NCBI GenBank assembly: GCA_018902385.1
Contig: JABSSW010000127.1
Location: 1-20,614 of the forward strand
From: Physcia stellaris
Lineage: Eukaryota > Ascomycota > Lecanoromycetes > Caliciales > Physciaceae
Length of the DNA: 20,614 bases
Reading direction: 5' to 3'
Of this stretch, positions 8,830 to 19,289 are shown piece after piece. A program made the position numbers and the translations under genes. The number at the start of each line of letters is the position of its first letter. Positions within the stretch are counted from its first letter, which is position 1. The notes beneath the pieces are model-generated. The model made no database searches, was not told where the DNA came from, and saw nothing but the letters and a program-made list of their open reading frames with translations.

Positions 8830-9890
8830 TCAAAAATAAAAAATTGAATGAATGTGCATGTCATCGAACAATTTCAGTTCGTAAACAATATTTCGTTTTT
8901 TGACAACGAAATATGAATTTAATTTTTTGTCATTCAATTTGTCAAATGAACGAACTGTTTTGATATGACGACGATCTAATCATACATAATTTTTATCTCA
9001 AAACTGATCGAAAAACGAAACTTGTTGATTCGAACAATCATTTTTTGTTTAACATCAGCAATATTGATTTTGATTCATTCGATGATGCGATTCATTTTTT
9101 CGACGATGAATTCGTTTTGTTTGACTAATAAACGTTTTTTAGTGATTTCGTAATCGTTCAGATTCGAGCCAAAAATCATTCGAAAATGATAATTTTTATT
9201 AATGAAAAACGAAATGAAATTCGTGATTGCGAAAACGTTATTGTTGTCAACGAATTTCATGATGTCAATTCAATCAATTCAATCGTTCTGACGATAATTG
9301 CAATAAAAACGTAAACGAATTTCAATGTTTTGATTAATTCGTTCGATTTGATCATCGATTTGAAACTGAAACGTCGTGAACAATTTACATTTGATTTTCA
9401 GACGTTTGCAAAAAGTTTTTCAAACGCGATTTACAAATTGATCATTTCGATTCGAAACGATAAAAAAAAATCATGCGTGCGAAATACGTAATGAAACAAT
9501 ATTTTGACGTAAATTTCGACGATCAATTCGTTATCATCAATCACGCAAAAACATAATGTCGTTTTTTTGATTAATCGATCGATAATAATGCAAATAACGT
9601 TGTTTTTTTTGAATTCAAATAATTCGATTATGAAATTTATCGAAATATTCATTCATCGCTGACTAGAAATCGACAATGATGTTAATAATTCATGACGATC
9701 ATCGTGTGAAAATTTAAATCGTTGACATCTGTGACAATTACGAATGTAACGTTTGATCGATAATCGCATACTAAATCAATAATAATAACGTTTAATGAAT
9801 TTCTCAATGCGATTCATGTTTGAATGAACACAAAAAAATTGATCGTGAACATCGCGAATTATTTCAATCATGAAATTTAATCGATTTGAT
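8830..9890 (-). pseudogene. Gypsy integrase (HHCC, catalytic core, C-terminal domain)
   Basis: Integrase would join the element cDNA to chromosomal DNA. On the minus strand the HHCC zinc-binding module is readable: VHD (His codon 9845-9847), a second His in VHSNMN, and NCHRCQ with Cys codons 9734-9736 and 9725-9727. The core follows: ISINFIIELFE has Asn (9635-9637) where the first catalytic Asp belongs, SNRNDQF has Asn (9450-9452) in place of the second Asp, and QIERIN keeps the Glu (9342-9344). The C-terminal part reads through 9260-9075 to a GPY/F-like stretch near 8985-8840 (FVVKKRNIVYEL). TGA stops at 9776-9778, 9420-9422 and 9279-9281 sit where related integrases have Trp. A frame change lies in the T-rich run near 9462-9470. 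Confidence 0.88.
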
Positions 9891-9892
9891 AT

Positions 9893-10600
9893 TCATAAAT
9901 TTTCGTTTTTGAAAAAAACGTCGTTTCGATTTGAACATTTTTGTAAATTTATTTTCTCGTTGATGTTTTGCTCATCGATCAAAATTTGACGATAATTAAT
10001 GCAATTTTCATTTTTTCGATTGATTTGCATGATTCGTTCGTACAAATCGTTTTGAACGTCAATCGAACATAATTGCAATCGAAAAAACGACAACAAAATT
10101 TGTTTTTTATAGAATTTTCGTTCGTCGTCATCGACAAAACGAAATTCAAACATTCGAGTCAAAACGTTCGTTTTAACATTTTTGATTTCGAATTGATATT
10201 GAATTTTGATGTTGTAATCGATCAAAATTTCGATTCAACGTATTTGACGAAAAATGAACTTTTTGCTTGTCATGAAAATTTTCAGATTTTTATGATCGAT
10301 GTAAATTTCGACGAATTCGTTGATTTTTTCGAATTCGAATTTTCAATACTTTAGACATCGAATAATGATTAAAAATTTTTTGTCGTATATTTCGTAATTG
10401 CATTCGACAAAAATCATCTTTTTGTTGAAAAAAATTATCGAATGAAAAATTTCGTCGTCGTCGTATTGAGATAGAATTTCATTCAAACATCAATTTGAAA
10501 AATCGATTTTCAAAATAGTTTTACGATTGCGATCGTAATGTCGAAAAATTGAAATTTCAATTATTTGTTTTTTAAAAATTTCGAAAATTTCGTTGACGAA
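9893..10600 (-). pseudogene. Gypsy RNase H domain and start of integrase linker
   Basis: RNase H removes the RNA template strand during reverse transcription. The readable motifs in order are [14 protein letters not shown]-like [15 protein letters not shown], then MTSKK and LIDYNIKIQYQ, the typical C-terminal end of Gypsy RNase H. TGA at 10343-10345 (after IRCLKY) and at 10235-10237 (after RQIR) both replace Trp conserved in relatives. The final frame (10225-9893) continues into the linker before the HHCC module. Confidence 0.85.
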
Positions 10601-11552
10601 ATCGATTCATTCGAATTCAATTTTTTTTTTGATTATTCGAATTAAAAACTTGACGAATTTCGAAAACGTTTTAATGAATCGTCGATAAAAATTGCAAAAA
10701 TTTACAAACGTTTGCATTTTTTTGATGCACGTTGAACGAATTCAATTGACAATGTTTTGCATTTTTTTAAAATTCATTCGTAAATTTTTTGTCGATAATA
10801 TAATTTCTAAAAACGAAATTTCTGTTTTGAAAAATTCGCATTTTTGATATCGATTTGAAGATCGACTTTTTTCAATTTTTGAAATATTTGAATAAGATGT
10901 CGTTCGTGCTTTTTCGAGTTTTATTATAAATAAGAATATCATTCAAATACATTTGACAAAAATGATTGATGTATTCGAACAACAAATCGTTCATGTAATG
11001 TTGTCAATTGATCGAATCATTGATTAATTCGAAAAATAATACATGATATTTGTAAATGTTTAACGAACATATAAAAATGATGAAATTTTCGCTTTGTGAA
11101 TTCATTCGAAATTTATTGAAAATCGATATAATGTTCAATTTGAACAAAAATTTGCAATCGATAATTTTAGCGAAAATTTTCTCAATTAATGAAATAAAAT
11201 AACTATTGCGTTTGATTATGACGTTCAGTTTTCGATAATTCACACACAAACGAAATTGATCGTTTGACTTGACAGCGAATAAAATGAACGAAACGTAAAA
11301 TGTTTTGCTTGAATTGATAAATTTTTTCTGAAAATTTTCATGAAAATATTTCTGTAAAATTTCGAATTTCTTAGACGATAAAGAATAAACTCGATTTCGA
11401 GACAATTGAATCGATTTTTCAATCAATTCGATTTTATGATCGTAAAATTTGTGAAAAAATAATTTATCGATTTTTTTGAAATTCAATACGTTTTCGAATC
11501 GTTTAAGAAAATCAAAAACTTTACGTTTCAATTTTTCAATGATTGCTTTCAT
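10601..11552 (-). pseudogene. Gypsy reverse transcriptase with thumb/connection
   Basis: This RNA-directed DNA polymerase copies the element RNA. On the minus strand FRLCVNYRKLN (canonical Asp of the DYRKLN motif is Asn) is followed by FKLNIISIFNKFRM, where the first catalytic Asp is Asn (codon 11133-11135), then YHVLFFELIND. The YxDD box is YLND (10938-10949), again Asp to Asn. KCEFFKTEISFL and FCNFYRRFI (10673-10693) mark the end of the palm and the connection. A stop ends the frame at 11004 and TGA at 10742-10744 replaces the conserved Trp after VN. The domain is complete in length but inactive. Confidence 0.92.
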
Positions 11553-12000
11553 AATTTTAAACGTTTTTTTTTGAGTTCATATCGGAATCGAATTTCGCTT
11601 GAACTAATTTTTTTTAACGTTGTCAATAATTTCATTTAGTTTTTTCATGATTAACGAAAACGTTTTCATTTTTTTTTTTTTTTAGATTCGATCAGAAATT
11701 GAAAAACGATCGCGTCAATAAAAAAACATTTAAGAATGTATTGAAATTTAAATCGTTTTCATATTTTTCGTTGTCGAAAATCGTGATTTTAAATCGTCGA
11801 TTAAATCGTCGAATGAATTTCTTGATTAAATTCGATTTTCGAATAGAAAATTTCATGAATGTAAATTGTTGAAATTCTCGTATGATTTTAATACGTCGTT
11901 TCTTCTTAAAAACTTGACGAGAGAATATTTTTTATCAATTTTTTCAATGACATATCGAGAATTGAAATTTAACACGATTTTCGAGAAAAATTCATTTTTT
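11553..12000 (-). pseudogene. Protease-RT linker of the Gypsy polyprotein
   Basis: A minus frame at 12071-11853 (FTIENYDKKNEFFSKI, RYVIEKIDKKYS) overlaps the end of the protease segment in another frame and leads toward RT. It has no catalytic motif; its position fits a linker of the polyprotein. Confidence 0.55.
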
Positions 12001-12560
12001 TTATCGTAATTTTCGATTGTAAAACGAAATGATTGAATTTTGATCGTTTTCGACGATGAACGTCTTTGCAAAATCGTATATTTCTGCGAATTTATCGATA
12101 CTGAAAACTTTTCGAACGATGTGAAAATGATAAATAAATATTTTTTGATGAATGTCGATACTCAAAAACGTTTTTAGATTTTTAAACGTTTCGAAATGAA
12201 TACAGCGATCTGATTTAAAAATAATTTTATCGATTTGCATGTTTAATATCACGTCGTGCGTGTTCATTCAAGATTTATTCAAAATCAAAAAATGAACGTT
12301 TATTTTCGTAATGAACATGAAAATAAATAATTCAAAATGATTTTGCATTGTGAATGTGAAATAAATGACATGAATAATAGATTTAATCAAACGATCGTCA
12401 AGTTCGTTGACGTGTTTGAATCAAGAAAAATTACAAAATTTATTTGAAGTTTTTCACAAATCAATTGCGCAATCTTTTCATCAATGAAAACAAATTCAAT
12501 AACATTTGTGTTCATTAATGTTTGCACGTTGTGTTCGTGTTTATCGAAAAATTAATGTAC
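12001..12560 (-). pseudogene. Gypsy aspartic protease (retropepsin-like)
   Basis: This enzyme would cleave the Gag-Pol polyprotein. The minus strand reads LMNTNVIEFVFIDEKIAQ. The five codons at 12498-12512 (N-T-N-V-I) sit where a D-T/S-G-A-T/S active site is expected, and each difference is a G-to-A or C-to-T change in GpG, ApG, CpC or CpT context. Then come a DDRLIKSIIHVIY segment, LILNKS, a TGA at 12268-12270 in place of the Trp usual in this position, and MNTHDVILNMQIDKI (12267 downward). The overall pattern matches retropepsin regions of ascomycete Gypsy elements. Frame changes occur near 12400-12420. Confidence 0.75.
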
Positions 12561-12610
12561 ATTGAATGACTAATGAATTGTTTGTGAATCTATTGAACGT
12601 GTTGAATGTT

Positions 12611-13850
12611 TTAAACATTGTTAAAATTGACAACATTTTTTTCGCGATTTTGAAAAGATTTAGACTTTTTCGACTCATGTTCGAATGAGAATTTCTCGCT
12701 AATCTCGTTGATTTCATCGTTCGTGATAAATTGACTTAATTGAGTCGAATTCTTGAACAAAAAGTCGATTATGTTGTGAATTTTCAAAGCGTTTTTTTCT
12801 TTACGTAATATTTTTGAATGTAAAGAACAATCGATTTTGATTTTGAACAATTTTTGATCAATGATTCGACGTTTCGCATTTGTAACAATTTGACGACATT
12901 TTTTTTTTAATTTGAAAACTTTTAAGCGCGATCAATTTCGAAACGAAAAATTTTTTAAAAATTGACGAAATGAAAACACGAATAAAAAATTTGACGTTGA
13001 TTTTTTTATTAATTGATTGATCAATTCGAATGAATGTTTCAAATTTAACGATTTGATAATTTTTCAAATTGTGAAATTTTTGATTTATCGTTTCGATCAA
13101 TTTTTTCAGCGAATTGACATCGTTGAACTTTTCATTGCTGACGATAATTCGTTGAAAAACAAACGTTAATTTCTCGCGAAATTCATCAATCAAAATTTGT
13201 TGAAAATAATTGAATAATTGACTAGATAAAAATACGAATTCGAAAAAAAATTTCGAAAAACGTTGATTGATGTTCATTTTGAAATTTTTGAATTTATTTC
13301 GCACGATACGATCGATGTTTTTTTCGACAAAAATTGTAATCAATAAAGTAAACATCTCGTCGATCGTTTTGAAAAACAAAAAATCATGTTTGCGTCGAAC
13401 AAAAACATGATCGCGAACGATTTCATTCAATCATAATGACACGATCAAAATTTTCATTTGATTCGTTGAATAATGATTATTGTTGATAATGAATTTGTCA
13501 CGAATCAATTGTTTTCAAATTTCATATGATAATTTCGAAATGTTTTGTGAAAATTTGAAAAATTCGAAATTTTAACATTACGTTTTTTATTTTTTGTAAC
13601 GTTTGTATTTGAAAATGAAACGAAAACGATGATATCGATTCTTTTCAAATTGATTTGAAAAATGACGTTTTCGATCGTGAATTGAAAATTTTCGATGAAA
13701 AAATCGTTGTTTTTAAATTTAAAATCGATTTGTTGATTTCGAATGATTTGAATCGTATTGACAAATTTATTGTAATTATCGACATGTTCGTTTCATTGAA
13801 CAATGCAAATTACGTCGATATTTTTATCGACGCGTAATTTTTCGAAAATT
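12611..13850 (-). pseudogene. Gypsy Gag (capsid and CCHC zinc knuckle)
   Basis: Gag would form the cytoplasmic virus-like particle and bind element RNA. A 190-residue frame (13430-12858) carries the helical capsid region, for example FKTIDEMFTLL, FVFLSSQLFNYFQQ and LIDEFREKL, as in fungal retrotransposon Gag. It ends in NCYKCETSNH, the first three ligands of a CX2CX4HX4C knuckle (Cys codon 12885-12887). It then hits TGA at 12858-12860, and a one-base frame change hides the last Cys. The frame 12850-12611 is the acidic, Ser/Glu/Lys-rich tail. Upstream (13850-13432) there is a Ser/Thr/Lys-rich N-terminal part broken by stops. The true start could not be fixed. Confidence 0.8.
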
Positions 13851-14680
13851 TTAAAAATTGATGTCGAATCATGACGAATTCAATTGATCAACTGTGTTTC
13901 AATACAAATGTTGAAAAAATTTTCACAATCGTTTTTTTTTATCGAAAATTGATGAACGTTTTCGAAATAACAGCAAAAAATGTTCGAATTCAAAAACAAA
14001 ACAATGAAATCAAATAATTTTTGTTTTGATTTAAAAACGACAATACGATCGATTTGAATAATGCGTTTGCGTTTCATGAATGCGAATATGTTGAATGACA
14101 TGATTGTTTGTAAAAAAAAAATTTGATTTGCAAAAAAAAAAATCGAAATCGAAAAACGTCTGCAATAAAAAAAAAAAAAATTATTATTTGATCATTATCA
14201 ATTGCGAAAAACAACGAATGATATGTAACGTGTTGTTTAAAAATGTGATAAACAAAATGAATAATTGATGTTTGATTCGTGATGTTTCGTTATTGATATT
14301 GATTTTTGATGAAATCGAACGTCGTTTACACAATTTGTCGTTTTCGTTCAATGATCGAAAATAATGTCAATTCGTCGTTTCGATTTGTAACGTACGATTT
14401 CGTCGTCGTTTTGCTAAAATATCGAAATAATTCTTTCGTGAAAATTCACACTCGAAATCGCTGTTTTTTAAAAAATGATTTGCGTGAAATAAAGTTTCGA
14501 TGTTTTCATTCGAATCGTTTGAACTTTTGATTTCACGTGAACAAAACTTTTTCGTTTTCGTTGCACGTTTAGAATTTGATTGTTGACGTTTTAAATTTTC
14601 GCGTTTGATTGAAATTTTGTTTATTGAATAAATTGTCGTATTTCGAACAACTTGAAAAAATTAAAATGATTTAAAAATAA
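13851..14680 (-). other. Gypsy 5' leader and Gag N-terminal region
   Basis: This is the segment between the 5' LTR and readable Gag. Minus frames (such as 14101-13880) have no recognisable motif. On the minus strand the sequence right after the LTR, where a primer-binding site should be, is TTATTTTTAAATCATTTT. The small element has a similar start there (TTATATTTGATTTTCATC). Poly-A/T runs at 14116-14124, 14138-14146 and 14168-14180 are frequent. Confidence 0.45.
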
Positions 14681-14897
14681 TGTGAAATGTCATGCATTGA
14701 TATAATATTAATACATAACTATACGAAAATTTCTAAATAAAAAGCAAATACATGAAGATTTGCAAAAACATATATAAAAAATTTGATTTCTTGAATGCGT
14801 CAAAACGAATTTCGATTTTAACATTCGATGATAAAATAACGATATTAACACGATATTAATTTTGTTCAAATGTTGAATTCGATGCACGTTCGTCACA
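14681..14897 (-). repeat. 5' LTR of the Gypsy element
   Basis: It has the same length (217 bp) as the LTR at 7397-7613, with TG...CA ends, and CATCA follows. It presumably contained the promoter. Most differences from the other LTR are mutated states in this copy. Confidence 0.9.
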
Positions 14898-14902
14898 CAT
14901 CA
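14898..14902. repeat. Target-site duplication CATCA, right
   Basis: Perfect match to 7392-7396, showing that the Gypsy inserted as one unit. Confidence 0.85.
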
Positions 14903-16238
14903 ATCAGCTTACAAAAAATCGAATTCATAACAATTTTTTTTCGATTTCAAATTATTGAAAATTTGAATGTTTCGAATGCAATGTCATATGAAAACGATGC
15001 AAACATTTCAAAAAAAGTTTCATAACATTTTTTGTCGATTTGTTAATTCATTTTGTTTTCACTTTTCATATTGTAACATTCATAAATTCTTGTATTATCA
15101 AAAATTCATGTACTTTTGCGTTAACACACATTTTTCGACGAGAATATTCAAAAAAACGAAACAAAAAATATCGATATCGAAACAATTTTGTAAAACAAGA
15201 TAGTCGAAACGTTGTTGCTCGATGAAAACTTTAACGCGAATTCGTTCGTTATTGTATTCGTAATGCTGTATTCGTAACTTCGTAACTCGTTCGTGATTCG
15301 AATAAGAATGAAAAATCGCGTGACTGAATTGCTATTTCGACTCGATATGTTGAATATTCGAAAAAAATTTGAGGAAAAAATATTTTGATTTCATTGAATA
15401 ATACGAATATGTTGAATAAACGTATTATCAATGAATTCGTAATCGACATCACGTACAGATGTATTTCATTGTCAATCAAAAAGATAAAAAATCAATTAAA
15501 ACAACACATGATTTGATTTTGAATCAATCACAATTTCGAAAAATCACAAATTGACGAATAATTACATAATAAATGTTTGACGTTTCATTCATTTCGTTTC
15601 GCTCGTTTGAAAAAAAAAAAATCAATCTTTTTCGCATTCAATTAATGAAATTTAACGTGTTTATTTCGTGATTTTTTTTTTCATTTGCAATCACGATTAT
15701 TTCATCAATAATACGTTTATTTTGATTATTGCGACGTCGTTTGAATCGTTTGAATCAAATTTATTATATCATAAAATTATCATGTCATTTGTTGAATCAA
15801 CATTTAAATTAATTATCGTTCAAAAAGAAATAAAACACGTGTCGATGCAAACGTTTTCATTTCGAAATCGAAAAAACGATTTTTATTGCATTAAAACAAA
15901 AAAATCATTCAAACGTTTGAATTCGATTATACATTTTTTATTATATTTATTCATCGATTATTTGAATTGCATCACGTTTATATAACGTTTTGAAAATTCG
16001 TTCAATTGTTTTTTTTTTTTTGTAATCGATATTCGATTTATTGTTTCATCACATCAATCAAACAATTTATATTTTAAAAATTAATTGAAATGTATTCATT
16101 ATGATGAAATTATGTCAATGAATTATTATACGCATTCAATTGATTTAACATTTTGCAAAAAACGCAACAATTCAATTATTTTGATTTCAAAAAAATTTTC
16201 ACAAATTATTATTCAATCGCGATCGATATTAAATCATT
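14903..16238. other. AT-rich relic between the two complete LTR insertions
   Basis: Before the insertions this was continuous with 7348-7396 on the left and with 18030 onward on the right. It is fully affected by the CpY mutation pattern. Open frames (plus 14967-15203, minus 15479-15249, plus 15668-15985) carry no motif I recognise. A short repeated string GTATTCGTAA occurs twice near 15254-15277. It is probably an old transposon or mutated duplicated DNA. Confidence 0.4.
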
Positions 16239-16243
16239 AAACG
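16239..16243. repeat. Target-site duplication AAACG, left
   Basis: It directly precedes the LTR start TGTTACGAAC and is repeated at 18025-18029. Confidence 0.85.
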
Positions 16244-16423
16244 TGTTACGAACATGTTTGAAAATCTCGATTGAAATCTTATCTTATCAGCGAGAATTCA
16301 TATCGAAATTAGTGAAAACTTGACACACATTTCTATTTTTGACATTCGATTTTCATGTAGATATTTGCTTTTTAAATCAAATATTCTCGTTATGTTATTT
16401 GTTTTCTAAACATGCGTTTTACA
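16244..16423 (+). repeat. 5' LTR of the short element
   Basis: TG...CA ends. Compared with the 3' LTR there are about 16 transitions (about 13 at CpT/ApG, 3 at CpA/TpG, none at CpG), plus a few A/T changes and a 2-bp length difference. Confidence 0.88.
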
Positions 16424-16557
16424 TTATATTTGATTTTCATCGTGACGAACGATGTAAATTTCACATTCGTTATCGAAACGATCAGCGAATAAAAAGAAAC
16501 AAAATCGATCAATTCGTGACGATCGCACATTTTCAACACGAAATATTCTTATCAATT

Positions 16558-16580
16558 AACAATGACGATGAGTCATTGTT
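16558..16580. repeat. 9-bp-stem hairpin in the leader of the short element
   Basis: AACAATGAC and GTCATTGTT pair perfectly around GATGA, 135 bp after the 5' LTR. It could be a packaging or leader structure; this is speculative. Confidence 0.45.
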
Positions 16581-16748
16581 TTTAACACGCGATTTTTCGC
16601 TTTGAGTTTTGCGAAATTAATTGACACTCGTTCAAATTTTCTGTTTCGAATGAATTGCTGATCGAAATACGCGAATAAACAAAATAAAATTGTCAATTTG
16701 AAATTCTTTCTTTGAAAACGATGATTGCATTTCATTTTCATTATGCGC

Positions 16749-16874
16749 ATCGTGAAATTTGCGAAAATGATCGTGAATCAACGAAAATGATCGTGAAATC
16801 TGCGAAAACGATCGTGAATTAACGAAAATGATCGTGAAATCTGCGAAAATGATCGTGAATTTGCGAAAATGACG
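16749..16874. repeat. Tandem 20/21-bp repeat inside the short element
   Basis: About six units of the form GAAAATGATCGTGAA plus a 5-6 bp variable end. The ends alternate (TCAAC, ATCTGC, TTAAC, ATCTGC, TTTGC), giving a 41-bp higher-order period. Every unit keeps the palindromic core GATC. The minus-strand frame reads an Arg/Phe/His/Ser repeat, but frequent stops in the other frames do not favour coding. Confidence 0.85.
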
Positions 16875-17653
16875 ATTTTTCAATAATCGATTTTCTTGTT
16901 CGTCGAAATCAATCGACATTCAATCAATAAACGATTTTTTTGTTTCGAATCAATCAATTCACTTATCAAATGATTTTTACAATATTCATTTTCTTAAACG
17001 TTGAAACATCGCTTGATAAAAAAAAAAATAAAAATTACACACACAACAATTTCACATCAAATCATCAAATCAACAAACAATCACTCAAAATTTCAAACAA
17101 AATTTTCGATTTTTAAATCTGTTACATTCTCAACATGATCGAAAAATTTTCGTTTCGTTTCGTTTCGTTCGTGTTTCAACGATCTGTTTGCTTCAACGAC
17201 ATTCAATGAACTCGTTACAATAATCATTTTCGATTCTTTACATCTTTTGCAGTCAATACATCAATGAAAATGAATCTATTACAGCAACGATACGAAAACA
17301 AATGACATAAAAAAATGAAAAACAATAATCAATGCGAATTTGTTCGACGATCAAATCAATTCGTTTTTTCGTAATTTTTGTTAATCGTCGATGCGTCAAC
17401 ATTTTATTCTGTTTTAGAATTTGCAGTCAATCAGAACGCGTCGATTAATAAAAATTCGAAAAATTCAAATTCGAAAAGTTTGAAACAACATACGTTCGCG
17501 AAATCGATATCGTTTTGTTGTTTTTGTTTTTGTTTTGTTCGAAAAATCGATCGATTCATCATACTAATTTGCAAATATTTTTCGCATCAATTCGACAAGA
17601 TTTTCATCAAAATTCTCATCAAGATTTTCATTTTCGTGATTTTATATTTTTTG

Positions 17654-17679
17654 TTTTTTTTTTTTTTTTTTTTTTTTTT
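17654..17679. repeat. Homopolymer of 26 T
   Basis: An uninterrupted T run follows TATTTTTTG. It was probably a T/C tract homogenised by CpT-to-TpT mutation, and its length may be unreliable in the assembly. It generates a false poly-Phe frame. Confidence 0.8.
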
Positions 17680-17807
17680 GCATTTATTTTTTCACGTTTA
17701 TCGCATTTGTTTTGAAATTTTCAACGTCAATTATGTTCAAACAGATATTTGAATTATAATCAATGAATTTTTTTGCAATGTCGATCGATAAAAAAAATGA
17801 ATAATCG

Positions 17808-17842
17808 TTTCGAAACGAAATTTGAAAAAAACGAGAAAATAA
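17808..17842 (+). promoter_or_regulatory. Polypurine tract region of the short element
   Basis: AATAATCGTTTCGAAACGAAA, then GAAAAAAACGAGAAAATAA, ends directly at the 3' LTR. It is collinear with the minus-strand 7614-7660 of the large Gypsy. Confidence 0.6.
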
Positions 17843-18024
17843 TGTTACGAACATGTTTGAAAATTTCGATTAAAATTTTATTTTATTAGCGAAAATTTAT
17901 ATCGAGACTAATGAAAACTTGACACACATTTCTAATTTTTTGACATACGATTTTCATGTAAATATTTGTTCTTTAGATCAAATATTTTCGTTATGTTATC
18001 TGTTTTCTAAACATGCGTTTTACA
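17843..18024 (+). repeat. 3' LTR of the short element
   Basis: Homologous to 16244-16423, TGTTACGAAC to TTTTACA, followed by AAACG. Confidence 0.88.
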
Positions 18025-18029
18025 AAACG
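18025..18029. repeat. Target-site duplication AAACG, right
   Basis: Perfect match to 16239-16243. Confidence 0.85.
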
Positions 18030-19289
18030 TTATTTGAACGTTAAATTTAATCAACAAATGTCATACAACAATACATCATGATTTTGAAAAATCGAAATCG
18101 TTTTGAATGTTTTCAAAAATCGATTATTTTCGTTTATTATTTTGAAAATCATTTTGCAATCGACGAGTCAGCAATCGAATTTCACGATCGTATGAAAAAT
18201 AAATTTCGTTTGTCACACAAATCAACGAAAAAAATTTCGTTTTATATGTTTTGATCAATGATAAAAACATTTTATTGTAAAAATTCAAAATTAATAAAAT
18301 TAATGTGAAAAATCGTTTGATTTTATATAATAAACTAATCGCAAAAAACGCATAATTAATTTTAACAAAATTCAAAATCAAAATTAAATTTTGAATTTTA
18401 AACGAATATATCGTTTCAATTGTCGAAAAATTTTTGTCAAACAATCTGATCATTATATTTTTTTCTAAACAACAAACAAATAAACAATCATATTGCGCAT
18501 TATCAAGAAAATTTTCGCAAATATCGTAAATTGATTTCAAATCGTGTACGAAATGAATATTTGAAACAAAAATGTTAAATTTTGAATGTCAACAAAACAT
18601 ATTTGTTTTTATTTTTCGACGACAACAACATGATCGAAAAATTCTGAATCATTTGTAAAATAATTTCGTTTTCAATCAATTTGTATACGCAATTAATTGA
18701 TTTTTTAATAATTTATAATAACAATCGCGTGCGAATTGTTAATCAAACGACGATAAATGAAAATTCAATTTTGTAATAATCGTGATTAATAATGAACAAT
18801 TTTTAAATTGTTTGACGACGCAATTTCGTAAAAATATTCGAATTTGTGTCGAACAACAATAAAATTGAACATCGAATATTTCGAAAATGAAAACAATTTT
18901 CAAATTACGCATTTTCAAAATTTGACAATTATTCTAATTCAAATAAATTTTTTTTCAAATTTTCGATATTTTTTCGTTGAACGCGTACGATAAACATCAA
19001 ATGTTAACAATTGATTTAATGTAACGATCGAAAAATTAAATTTTTATACAATCAATGTTCGAACAATTGTTTGTTTATCGTTTGTATAATTTTTACAAAC
19101 GTTAATTAAAAAACATACGACAATTGCATTTATATGTATCGTGTTTTCGAATATTTTTTTAACAAATACGTTTTCGTTACAAATTTTGATTCGATAATTG
19201 AATAACACAATATTTTAATTACGTTCGATAATCGAATTGATACGCGTGTTCACGACGATGCGATTGACAATTTATCGTCGTATTTTTTT
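18030..19289. other. AT-rich relic, with an unrecognised minus-strand frame
   Basis: A minus frame at 18540-18124 (138 residues) begins MKSIYDICENFLDN and ends EIRLLTRRLQNDFQNNKRK. Its middle is Leu/Ile/Phe/Asn-rich, as expected of a former Pro/Ser/Thr-rich stretch. No family is recognised. From 18541 to 19289 I see only mutated AT-rich sequence without motifs. Confidence 0.35.

Larger units (their letters stand above)
7397..14897 (-). mobile_element. Complete but dead Ty3/Gypsy LTR retrotransposon
   Basis: Two LTRs of exactly 217 bp (7397-7613 and 14681-14897) with TG...CA ends are flanked by CATCA on both sides. The minus strand carries, in 5'-to-3' order, Gag with a CCHC knuckle, aspartic protease, reverse transcriptase, RNase H and integrase. 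RT before integrase defines Ty3/Gypsy. Total length is 7501 bp, usual for a fungal Gypsy. Every enzymatic domain is broken by stops, frame changes and loss of catalytic Asp residues, so it cannot be autonomous. Confidence 0.92.
16244..18024 (+). mobile_element. Short non-autonomous LTR retroelement
   Basis: LTRs of 180 bp (16244-16423) and 182 bp (17843-18024) begin TGTTACGAACATG and end GCGTTTTACA. They flank a 1.42-kb internal region, with AAACG on both outer sides. The purine-rich tract GAAAAAAACGAGAAAATAA before the right LTR sets plus orientation. No Gag or Pol motif is readable, and the internal region is too short for them. The last ~35 internal bases and the first LTR bases (TGT-ACGAAC) match the large Gypsy, suggesting that the same family of machinery moved it. 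It may be a LARD/TRIM-type derivative or an internally deleted element. Confidence 0.85.

Noticed and set aside
17378-17752. Membrane protein in the short element
   Set aside because: The hydrophobic part is generated by the 26-T run and flanking T-rich DNA; no motif or start context supports a gene.
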